DNA from: Terasakiella brassicae
GTDB taxonomy: Bacteria; Pseudomonadota; Alphaproteobacteria; Rhodospirillales; Terasakiellaceae
NCBI RefSeq assembly: GCF_014641495.1
Contig: NZ_BMHV01000006.1
Span: forward strand, 102,579-166,578
Direction: 5' to 3'
DNA length: 64,000 bases
How positions within the stretch are numbered: position 1 is the first letter of the stretch; each line of letters starts with the position of its first letter. Position numbers and translations under genes: made by a program. The notes under the pieces are model-generated. The model was not told the origin of the DNA, searched no databases, and saw only the letters and a list, made by a program, of their open reading frames with translations. This document shows, in pieces, positions 57,625-64,000 of this stretch.

Positions 57625-59158
57625 ACATTTGCGCCTTGAGTTACAAGGCATTACCAAGAAATTCCCGGCTTGTATTGCCAACGATCAGGTGAATTTTGAG
57701 GTGAAGCCCGGTGAAATTCATGCCCTTTTGGGGGAAAACGGTGCGGGCAAGTCCACCTTGGTGAAGATGATTTACGGCATTATGCAGCCCGATGCCGGTC
57801 AGATCCGATGGGAAGGCAAGAACGTTCAAATCGATAATCCGGCAATGGCGCGCAAGCTGGGAATCGGTATGGTCTTTCAGCATTTTTCTTTATTTGAATC
57901 CATGAGCGTTCTGGAAAATGTTGCGCTTGGCATTAATGAAAAGGGTCCGTTGAAAGACCTCGCCAAACGCATCATTGAAGTTTCTGAAAAATACGGTCTG
58001 CCCTTGGATCCGATGCGCCACATTCACACCTTGTCGGTTGGTGAACGCCAACGGGTTGAGATTGTGCGCTGCCTTTTACAAGACCCCCGTCTTATTATTA
58101 TGGATGAACCGACCTCGGTTCTCACCCCGCAAGAAGTTGATAAATTATTTGTGACCCTGCGCAGTTTGCGTGAAGAAGGGTGCTCCATCCTTTATATCTC
58201 TCATAAGCTGGATGAAATTAAAGCCTTATGTGACCGCGCCACCATTTTGCGGGCGGGCAAAGTTGTCGGTTATTGTGATCCGTCACAGGAAAGTGCACGT
58301 TCTATGGCGCAAATGATGGTGGGCGAAGAAATCAAAATTCCGGCGAAGAAAGAAGGGGTGCAGGCAGGTGATGACTGTCTGGTGGTCAATAACCTGTCGA
58401 TGTCGTCCGGTGATGTGTTTGTTGCTGATTTGGACAGTGTATCTTTCAGCGTTAAATCCGGTGAAATTTTTGGAATTGCCGGGGTGGCAGGCAATGGGCA
58501 AAACAATTTGCTGTCTATTCTCGCCGGGGAAAGATTATGCCCGGATGATCGTTCTATCTTGATGAACGGGCGATCAATTGCCCATTTAGGTCCGCAAAAA
58601 CGGCGCAAGCTTGGCTTGGCCTTTGTCCCGGAAGAACGTTTGGGGCATGGCACGGTGCCGGAAATGTCCCTAGCTGATAATACGGTTTTGTCCGGGCATG
58701 GGGTATCTGATCTGGTGCAAATGGGCTGGTTGCGGTTTTCCAAAGCCCATGCGCTGGCCAAAAAGATTATTGAGGCCTTTGATGTGCGTACAGGCGGATC
58801 AAAATCCGAAGCCAAATCCCTGTCCGGTGGCAATCTGCAAAAATTTATTATCGGACGGGAACTGTTAAAAAATCCCAAGCTGTTAATCGTTGCCCAACCC
58901 ACATGGGGGGTAGATGCCGGGGCGGCGGCGGCTATTCATCAGGCCTTGATGGATTTGCGCGATCAGGGCTGTGCGATTTTGGTTGTGTCACAGGATTTGG
59001 ACGAACTGTTTGCCATCAGTGACCGGATTGCGGTGATTTCCAATGGCCGTTTATCACCGGCACGACCCAGTCACGATATGTCGGTGGAACAGGTTGGTTT
59101 GCTCATGGGGGGCATGTTTGATCAAGTGGATGAATGGGACGAGGATGCGCAGCGATGA
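57614..59158 (+). CDS. BMP-family ABC transporter, double ATPase subunit
   Basis: A 514-residue protein with two ABC domains. The first is complete: GENGAGKSTLVKM, LSVGERQRVEIVRCLL, LIIMDEPTSVL. The second is degenerate: GVAGNGQNNLL lacks the Walker A lysine, while LSGGNLQKFIIGRELL and LLIVAQPTWGVD are present. This asymmetry is normal in the sugar/nucleoside-type (YufO/RbsA) family. The ATG at 57614 lies inside dusC. Stop and next start overlap (ATGA). Confidence 0.92.
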   Translation: MSPEHLRLELQGITKKFPACIANDQVNFEVKPGEIHALLGENGAGKSTLVKMIYGIMQPDAGQIRWEGKNVQIDNPAMARKLGIGMVFQHFSLFESMSVLENVALGINEKGPLKDLAKRIIEVSEKYGLPLDPMRHIHTLSVGERQRVEIVRCLLQDPRLIIMDEPTSVLTPQEVDKLFVTLRSLREEGCSILYISHKLDEIKALCDRATILRAGKVVGYCDPSQESARSMAQMMVGEEIKIPAKKEGVQAGDDCLVVNNLSMSSGDVFVADLDSVSFSVKSGEIFGIAGVAGNGQNNLLSILAGERLCPDDRSILMNGRSIAHLGPQKRRKLGLAFVPEERLGHGTVPEMSLADNTVLSGHGVSDLVQMGWLRFSKAHALAKKIIEAFDVRTGGSKSEAKSLSGGNLQKFIIGRELLKNPKLLIVAQPTWGVDAGAAAAIHQALMDLRDQGCAILVVSQDLDELFAISDRIAVISNGRLSPARPSHDMSVEQVGLLMGGMFDQVDEWDEDAQR

Positions 59159-60228
59159 TTAGAATTGAGCCACGTCTCAGTCCCTCCAAAATCATGGTCT
59201 ATGGGGCACCGTTGTTGGCGGTTGGTCTGACTTTGGTCGCCGGGGCGTTGTTGTTTGGCGCGTTGGGCTATAGCCCGACAAGGTCTATGTACTTATTTTT
59301 CATTGCACCTATTAGTGATTCTTATGGCTTAACCGAGCTTTTCCTTAAGGCTACGCCTTTAACATTATGCGCGGTTGGCTTGGCGGTTGGCTTTCGGGGC
59401 AATGTCTGGAACATCGGGGCCGAAGGGCAATTGACGATGGGGGCAATCGCTGCTGGGGCAATTGCGGTGACATGGCATGACAGTACCAGTTTCCTGCTTT
59501 TACCAATTATGATGATGGCCGGGGTTCTGGGCGGTCTGGCATGGGCGGCAATTCCAGCCTTTTTAAAAACACGCTTTCACGCCAACGAGATTTTAACCAG
59601 TTTGATGCTGACTTATGTAGCCTCACTTTTTCTGGGATATCTGGTTAATGGGCCGTTGCGTAATCCGGAAGGTTTTAACTTCCCTGAATCACGCATGTTT
59701 GGTGATGCGGGCCTGATGCCTTTGCTGGTGGAAGGTTCGCGTTTGCACATCGGGGCGTTGATTGCCTTGTTTATTGTGTTGCTGGCGTGGTTGATTATGA
59801 GCCGCACCCTGATCGGTTTCCAGATCAAGGTGGTCGGCCTGACACCACTGGCGGCGCATTACGCCGGGTTCAGCCCGAAAAAAATTATTTGGATGAGCCT
59901 TCTGCTTGGCGGTGGTCTGGCTGGTTTGGCGGGCATGTTTGAAGTTGCCGGCCCCATTGGACAGCTTCAGCCGGTTATTTCACCCGGTTATGGGTTCACG
60001 GCTATTATTGTTGCATTTTTGGGGCGTTTACATCCGGTCGGTATTTTATGTGCCGCCCTGTTGGTGGCCTTGTCTTATCTGGGTGGGGAAACGGTTCAGA
60101 TGGAATTAAGTTTGCCCTTGGCGGTCACGGGTGTTTTTCAGGGGATGTTATTATTCTTCCTGTTGGCTTGTGATGTTTTAATCAATTTCCGTTTTGTGTT
60201 GGGCAGCAAAAGAAAGGCCGTACCATGA
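59155..60228 (+). CDS. BMP-family ABC transporter permease 1
   Basis: A 357-residue membrane protein of the BPD_transp_2 family with eight to ten hydrophobic segments. AVGFRGNVWNIGAEGQLTMGA is the hallmark of YufP/NupP-like permeases, and HANEILTSLMLTYVA follows. It pairs with the second permease to import, most probably, nucleosides or related purines. ATG 59155 overlaps the ATPase stop; the frame extends seven codons upstream without need. It ends in an ATGA overlap with permease 2. Confidence 0.9.
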   Translation: MIRIEPRLSPSKIMVYGAPLLAVGLTLVAGALLFGALGYSPTRSMYLFFIAPISDSYGLTELFLKATPLTLCAVGLAVGFRGNVWNIGAEGQLTMGAIAAGAIAVTWHDSTSFLLLPIMMMAGVLGGLAWAAIPAFLKTRFHANEILTSLMLTYVASLFLGYLVNGPLRNPEGFNFPESRMFGDAGLMPLLVEGSRLHIGALIALFIVLLAWLIMSRTLIGFQIKVVGLTPLAAHYAGFSPKKIIWMSLLLGGGLAGLAGMFEVAGPIGQLQPVISPGYGFTAIIVAFLGRLHPVGILCAALLVALSYLGGETVQMELSLPLAVTGVFQGMLLFFLLACDVLINFRFVLGSKRKAVP

Positions 60229-61157
60229 TCGGGTTTGAGGTTGAAACGCTGATTGCGATTTTGCTGGGGGTTGCACGCGGGGCGACACCGCTTGTTTTTG
60301 CAGCGATCGGGGAATTGATTACGGAAAAATCCGGTGTGTTAAACCTTGGTGTCGAAGGCATGATGCTGGTGGGGGCCGTTTCCGGTTTTATCACGGTGGT
60401 TGTGACGGGCAGTCCGATCCTTGGTTTCTTTGCCGCCATGCTGGCCGGGGCGCTGCTGTCCAGTTTGTTTGCCGTGCTGGTTTTGTTTCTCCATACCAAT
60501 CAGGTGGCGAGCGGGTTGTCTTTAACCATCTTCGGGATCGGTTTGTCGGCTTTTTTCGGTTTAGGATATATCGGCACGCCGATTAAGGGGTTGCAGGCAA
60601 TTCATATTTCGGGCCTTAGTGATATTGCGATCATCGGGCCGTTGGTTTTTGGTCACGATATCATGGTGTATCTGGCGTTTGTTCTGGTGGCGGCAACGGC
60701 CTGGTTCCTTGGAAAATCGCGCTGGGGTATGATTTTGCGGGCGGTGGGTGAATCCCATCATGCCGCCCATGCCATCGGCTATCCGGTTGTGGCGATCCGA
60801 TTTGCTGCGATTTTATTTGGCGGGGCCATGTGTGGTTTGGCCGGGGCTTATATTTCACTGATTTATACGCCGATGTGGGCGGAAAATATGACAGCGGGAC
60901 GTGGTTGGATTGCGTTGGCACTGGTGGTTTTTGCCACATGGAAGCCGGGACGTGCCTTGATCGGGGCTTACCTGTTTGGGGGTGTCACCATCTTGCAGCT
61001 TAACGTACAAAGTTTGGGCGTGGATGTTTCTGCGCACTTGATGAATATGTTGCCTTATATCGCAACGATTTTGGTTCTCGTGCTGATTTCACGTGATGAA
61101 ACCAAGATCAGACTGAATGCACCGGCTTGTTTGGGGAAACCCTTCCGGGCTGATTGA
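60225..61157 (+). CDS. BMP-family ABC transporter permease 2
   Basis: A 310-residue permease. GATPLVFAAIGELITEKSGVLNLG and VEGMMLVGAVSGF match the second-subunit signature (YufQ/NupQ). SVGESHHAAHAIGYPVVAIRF-like AVGESHHAAHAIG and MCGLAGAYISLIYTPMW follow further on. About eight membrane segments. It starts inside the stop of permease 1, so subunits are made in balance. The gene for the binding protein follows after 52 bases. Confidence 0.9.
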   Translation: MIGFEVETLIAILLGVARGATPLVFAAIGELITEKSGVLNLGVEGMMLVGAVSGFITVVVTGSPILGFFAAMLAGALLSSLFAVLVLFLHTNQVASGLSLTIFGIGLSAFFGLGYIGTPIKGLQAIHISGLSDIAIIGPLVFGHDIMVYLAFVLVAATAWFLGKSRWGMILRAVGESHHAAHAIGYPVVAIRFAAILFGGAMCGLAGAYISLIYTPMWAENMTAGRGWIALALVVFATWKPGRALIGAYLFGGVTILQLNVQSLGVDVSAHLMNMLPYIATILVLVLISRDETKIRLNAPACLGKPFRAD

Positions 61158-61209
61158 TAAATAGAATATTGTATTGTCGAAAATAAATTCTGGTTGGGAG
61201 TTTAAATGA

Positions 61210-62358
61210 ATGCGTAATTTAAAAGCTGTTTTGGCAAGTGCAGCGATTTCTTTGACATTGGTTGCCTGTGGAGACAATGATACCACTGAGCAGAAAAAAG
61301 AAGCCGCACCTGCGAAGAAAGAAGCGGTAGAGCAAAAAGCACCGGAAAAAGTTGAGCCGGTTAAAATTGGTTTTGTTTATGTGTCCCCGATTGGGGATGC
61401 GGGTTATACCTACCAACATGATCTGGGTCGCAAAGCGATTGAAGAAAAATTCGGTGACAAAATCAAAGTCAGCTTTGTTGAAAGTGTGGCAGAAGGCCCG
61501 GATGCCGAACGTGTGATTATGAATTATGCAAAAAGCGATTATAAAGCTGTTTTTGCCACATCCTTCGGTTATATGAACCCAACATTGAAAGTTGCTAAAA
61601 GTTTTCCGAAAGTCGCGTTTGAACATGCAACGGGCTACAAACGGGCGGCAAATGTGAATACCTATCTGGCGCGCTTTTATGAAAGCCGTTACCTGACAGG
61701 TCTGGTGGCCGGTTCTATGACCAAATCCAATGTTATCGGTTATGTCGCTGCTTTCCCAATCCCGGAAGTGGTGCGGGGCATTAACGCCTTTACCCGTGGT
61801 ATTCGTGCGGTGAATGACAAGGCGCAGGTACGTGTGATCTGGACGAACTCGTGGTTTGATCCGGGCAAAGAACGCGAAGCCGCAGATACACTAATCGGTC
61901 AAAAAGCCGATGTTCTGACCATGCATGCGGATAGCCCGGCGACCATTCAGGCGGCAGAAGACGCTGGTATCTATGCGATTGGATATAACTCTGATTTCTC
62001 TAAATTCGGTCCTAATTCTCACCTGACGTCCTCTGTGACCAACTGGGCGCCTTATTATGTGAAACGTGTGGGCGAAATTCTGGATGGGTCCTGGAAAGGC
62101 AATCAGGACACATGGGAAGGTCTGAGCGCAGACATGGTACAAGTTGCGCCGTTCCACAACGATGTTCCCCAAGAAGTGCGTGATCATGTCGAACAAGCCA
62201 AAGCCGACATTATCGCGGGTAAACTGCATCCGTTTGCAGGCCCGATCAACGATAACGAAGGTAAAGAGCGTGTGGCTGGCGGTCAAACCATGAGTGATGG
62301 CGATATGCTGGGCTTCAACTGGTATGTCGAAGGCGTTGTCGGTAAATTGCCGCAATAA
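61210..62358 (+). CDS. BMP-family lipoprotein substrate-binding protein
   Basis: A 382-residue periplasmic binding lipoprotein. The signal ends LTLVACGDN, with lipobox LVAC and lipidated Cys20. A charged EKKEAAPAKKEAVEQ linker follows. Mature domain: KIGFVYVSPIGDAGYTYQHDLGRKA, then FATSFGYMNPTLKVAKSFP, typical of BMP/PBP1-like proteins that bind nucleosides. It serves the upstream ATPase and permeases. Placement at the 3' end of the operon is less common than first position. A strong terminator follows at 62387-62418. Confidence 0.92.
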   Translation: MRNLKAVLASAAISLTLVACGDNDTTEQKKEAAPAKKEAVEQKAPEKVEPVKIGFVYVSPIGDAGYTYQHDLGRKAIEEKFGDKIKVSFVESVAEGPDAERVIMNYAKSDYKAVFATSFGYMNPTLKVAKSFPKVAFEHATGYKRAANVNTYLARFYESRYLTGLVAGSMTKSNVIGYVAAFPIPEVVRGINAFTRGIRAVNDKAQVRVIWTNSWFDPGKEREAADTLIGQKADVLTMHADSPATIQAAEDAGIYAIGYNSDFSKFGPNSHLTSSVTNWAPYYVKRVGEILDGSWKGNQDTWEGLSADMVQVAPFHNDVPQEVRDHVEQAKADIIAGKLHPFAGPINDNEGKERVAGGQTMSDGDMLGFNWYVEGVVGKLPQ

Positions 62359-62386
62359 GCTGTCTTTTCCAGATTTAATGAAAAAT

Positions 62387-62418
62387 GGACCGGTGGACTT
62401 GTCTGCCGGTCCTTTTTT
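62387..62418 (+). terminator. Intrinsic terminator of the BMP transporter operon
   Basis: The 7-bp perfect stem GGACCGG / CCGGTCC with a 12-base loop is followed by six T. Confidence 0.85.
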
Positions 62419-62524
62419 GTGTCTGTTACATTCTGTTACGAAAAACCTTCTTATATGCAATCATTCTGTTACAGCAAATGAGGTATCTTTAGGTTGCGTG
62501 GAACTCTAGAGGACTTTAAATATT

Positions 62525-63067
62525 ATGGAACAGAAAACCAAATATTCTTTTATTTTGCGAAACCTGCACATAATCGGCGGGCTTGTTTTTGTTGCGGCTC
62601 TTGTTTTGGGAATTGTCATGGAAGATATGGCACGGGGGCCGGAAAAATTCCAACTGATGTTTTTTCACAAAAGCCTTGGATTGGCTGTTCTGGGACTGGT
62701 TGCCCTCCGTCTTTTAGAATGGGTGCGTAGCGCACAACCTGTTGCCCTTGAAAGCCATGCGAACTGGGAAGTCTGGGCCGCAAAGCTTGTGAAAATTGCC
62801 TTGTATATCGTGATGATTGTCTTGCCGATTTCCGGGGTGCTCATGTCTTGGTTTAAAGGCTATCCTGCGGCCTTTTTCGGCCTGTTCGAACTGGCCCCGA
62901 TGGTCGAAAAAAGCAAAGACCTAGGCGAGCTGTTTGAAAGCATCCATAAAGCAATGGTACCGCTAACATTCGTTCTGCTGGGTTTGCATGTGGTGGGAGC
63001 TCTGAAACATCACTTTATCGACCGCGATGAGACCCTTGTACGTATTTCCCCCTTTTCCAAAGGGTGA
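62525..63067 (+). CDS. Cytochrome b561-family membrane protein
   Basis: A 180-residue protein with four hydrophobic segments. FFHKSLGLAVLGLVALRLLEW and ESIHKAMVPLTFVLLGLHVVGALKHHF carry histidines placed as heme ligands in CybB-type cytochrome b561. It would pass electrons between the quinone pool and a periplasmic partner. It stands alone between the BMP operon and the tRNA gene; a TTATGG-type leader gives no clear regulator. Confidence 0.85.
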   Translation: MEQKTKYSFILRNLHIIGGLVFVAALVLGIVMEDMARGPEKFQLMFFHKSLGLAVLGLVALRLLEWVRSAQPVALESHANWEVWAAKLVKIALYIVMIVLPISGVLMSWFKGYPAAFFGLFELAPMVEKSKDLGELFESIHKAMVPLTFVLLGLHVVGALKHHFIDRDETLVRISPFSKG

Positions 63068-63092
63068 TCATAGCTTAAAATCAAAGCAGGTT

Positions 63093-63167
<75 letters not shown>

Positions 63168-63315
63168 GTATTTTCAATGGTTTAGCGTATATCCAACGCT
63201 AGGCCATTTTTCATTTGGACGCAATTTGGACGCAGTTGGCGCGATTTCACGACCTTCTTCCTTGGTAATTATATTACGTCTTTTCTTATTTTTCTAAGAT
63301 TCTATAGAAAACAAG

Positions 63316-63404
63316 GTGTCCAACGTGTCCAAGTGTCCTAATTCCTGCAAAATCAGATAGTTAAATAGGGGCACCTTTGATTTTAACCTGTCCAACACCT
63401 GTCC
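63316..63404. repeat. Short TGTCC repeats
   Basis: GTGTCC at 63316, 63325 and 63333 (steps of 9 and 8), then CCTGTCC at 63387 and 63398 (step 11). Similar GGACGCA copies lie near 63217-63235. They may be protein-binding sites or a decayed repeat; no known iteron was matched. Confidence 0.4.
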
Positions 63405-63487
63405 GGATATCCGAAAAACCCCCTAAATTCTTGAAATATAATTATGTGTTAAATGGATAAAATACGCTTAAGGCCTTGTTAAGCAAT

Positions 63488-63530
63488 AAGAAAAACAACA
63501 ACCACAACAACAACCACAACCAAAAAAATA
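63488..63530. repeat. AAC-rich low-complexity tract
   Basis: Irregular repeats of AAC/CAACAACC in a purine-biased tract. In one frame it would encode Asn-rich peptide, which I treat as spurious. Confidence 0.5.
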
Positions 63531-63733
63531 ATACATATTCTCTCACAGGTCGGGGTGTGCATTACCCGCTCCTCAACTCATTGGCCAGAAGGACCCGTTA
63601 CCTGTATCAGGGGGGGGTAAGTGCTATAGACTGTCGCGGTTTTAGACCAAACGTGACATGGCATCAGGTTTCGCGCGGGTCATGTGAGGCACATTGCGGC
63701 TTTCAGAGCAGAGAGGGGGCGGGATTGATGTAT

Positions 63734-63758
63734 AAAAAAAGAGGAGCAACAGCCCCTC
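63734..63758 (-). terminator. Intrinsic terminator, leftward
   Basis: Minus-strand stem GAGGGGC-TGTT-GCTCCTC (one G-U pair) followed by seven T. It lies 10 bases beyond the stop of the 34-codon ORF fragment. Confidence 0.75.
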
Positions 63759-63768
63759 AATCTTTTAT

Positions 63769-63873
63769 TTATTCGGTATCATTCTTGTTAATGATCCAAT
63801 GTCGGTTTCCTTGTATCTTGCCTTTTTCTGCATGAACGCCAAGGATACGTAATGTCGGTGTTACCCGCCTCAT
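63769..63873 (-). pseudogene. 3' remnant of a small DNA-binding-like gene cut by the IS
   Basis: A 34-codon frame ends at TAA 63769-63771 just before a good terminator. The peptide contains LRILGVHAEKGKIQGNRHWII, which vaguely recalls the wing of excisionase/MerR-like domains. Upstream it runs straight into the IS3 end at about 63884, so the original start is probably lost. Very short, low confidence; it could be chance. Confidence 0.35.
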
Positions 63874-63883
63874 AGCGGTTCCC

Positions 63884-64000
63884 TGGACCCGTCCCCTAAA
63901 ACTGGAGAGCACCTTCTCCATTTAGGCGGCGTTCAATTCAAACTGCATTGGACTTATGTTTCCCAGATATGAATGTCGGCGTTTGGGATTGTAAAATCGA
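63884..64000 (-). mobile_element. End of an IS3-family insertion sequence (continues past the window)
   Basis: The terminal sequence TGGACCCGTCCCCTAAAACT starting at 63884 looks like an IS3-type terminal inverted repeat, and 19 bases later lies the end of an IS3-family transposase frame. Only one end is visible, so target duplication and completeness cannot be tested. Confidence 0.75.
63922..63999 (-). CDS. IS3-family transposase OrfB, C-terminal end
   Basis: The minus-strand frame entering at the window edge reads RFYNPKRRHSYLGNISPMQF and ends ELNAA-stop. FYNxxRxHSxLGxxSPxxF is the diagnostic C-terminus of the DDE integrase domain of IS3-family OrfB. Only 25 residues are inside the window. 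Confidence 0.88.
   Translation of the reverse strand, partial: RFYNPKRRHSYLGNISPMQFELNAA

Larger units (their letters stand above)
63168..63883. other. Gene-poor region between tRNA-Thr and the IS3 end, probably island edge
   Basis: No convincing coding gene is seen. It has a GGACGCA direct repeat soon after the tRNA, clusters of GTGTCC and CCTGTCC (63316-63404), an AAC-rich tract, a short G+C-rich stretch around 63590-63720, and a minus-strand terminator with a 34-codon ORF fragment leading into the IS. Base composition is more AT-rich than the rest of the window. It could be the attachment-site side of an integrated element. Confidence 0.5.

Noticed and set aside
58480..58530. Loss of the Walker A lysine in the second ABC domain as a sign of a broken gene
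   Set aside because: A degenerate second nucleotide site is normal in the sugar/nucleoside-type double ATPases; frame and other motifs are intact.
63316..63530. CRISPR-like array in the repeat-rich stretch after the tRNA gene
   Set aside because: Repeats are only 5-7 bases, unevenly spaced, with no 23-47-base repeat units or uniform spacers, and no cas genes are near.
63476..63835. A 119-codon plus-strand frame starting with an Asn/Lys-rich stretch
   Set aside because: It begins at TTG in an AAC-rich low-complexity tract, has no family features, reads antisense through a clear minus-strand terminator, and has no ribosome-binding site.

Overview
The window looks like part of an alphaproteobacterial chromosome with about half G+C (judged by eye). 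The best guess is the Rhodospirillales/Terasakiella-like part of the class. This rests on gene content and neighbourhoods: hisB...hisHAFE beside divergent hslVU, tsaD divergent from hemC, hemC followed by hemD, a Mic60/mitofilin protein and hemY, an SDHAF4-type DUF1674 protein, glnK-amtB behind a sigma-54-like promoter, and glutathione-dependent formaldehyde oxidation. No database search was possible; the taxonomic placement is inference.

Layout. 1-195 is the 3' end of typA. 0.5-3.4 kb holds an SLC13-type permease and a DMT exporter. 3.4-7.2 kb is a tightly overlapping lutABC-smr-xre unit (lactate oxidation), followed by a secreted protein of unknown function. 8.3-10.3 kb is gpsA-yciI-EVE-Rieske, then acs. 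12.6-13.2 kb is a MazE/PemK toxin-antitoxin pair with two 18-bp operator-like repeats. 13.3-16.2 kb is fghA-frmA and a divergent LysR regulator. 17.2-21.7 kb has purH, a 231-bp composite inverted-repeat element, a YbjQ protein, rsmB and htpX. 21.8-24.0 kb has SDHAF4, a secreted nuclease and a TPR protein with a YPxxWA repeat.

24.1-36.1 kb is a polysaccharide region: a UDP-glucuronate epimerase-like enzyme, a UDP-HexNAc dehydrogenase, a glycosyltransferase, a WecA/WbpL-like initiating transferase, a WbpV-like reductase/epimerase, a WbpM-like 4,6-dehydratase, a heparinase II/III protein, and cysD-cysNC for PAPS supply. Together they suggest, without proving, a uronic-acid-containing and possibly sulfated surface polysaccharide. 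36.3-39.6 kb is nitrogen control: two ammonium transporters and GlnK. Each transcription unit has a sigma-54-like promoter and a shared upstream motif.

39.9-44.3 kb encodes a TPR plus protein-arginine-methyltransferase-like protein with the domain order of eukaryotic PRMT9, then a UbiH-type hydroxylase and an asparagine synthetase. 44.3-50.8 kb is the his cluster and hslVU. 50.9-56.6 kb is tsaD and a heme operon in which hemD and mic60 form one uninterrupted reading frame of 673 codons. 56.7-63.1 kb is dusC, a BMP-family nucleoside-type ABC transporter and a cytochrome b561.

From 63.1 kb a tRNA-Thr(CGT) gene is followed by gene-poor, AT-rich DNA with short repeats, a truncated small ORF and the end of an IS3-family element. 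This looks like the edge of an integrated island. The items most worth a second look are the PRMT9-like protein, the HemD-Mic60 fusion with a buried ribosome-binding site, the putative sulfated-polysaccharide module, the composite palindrome after purH, and the tRNA-Thr island edge.
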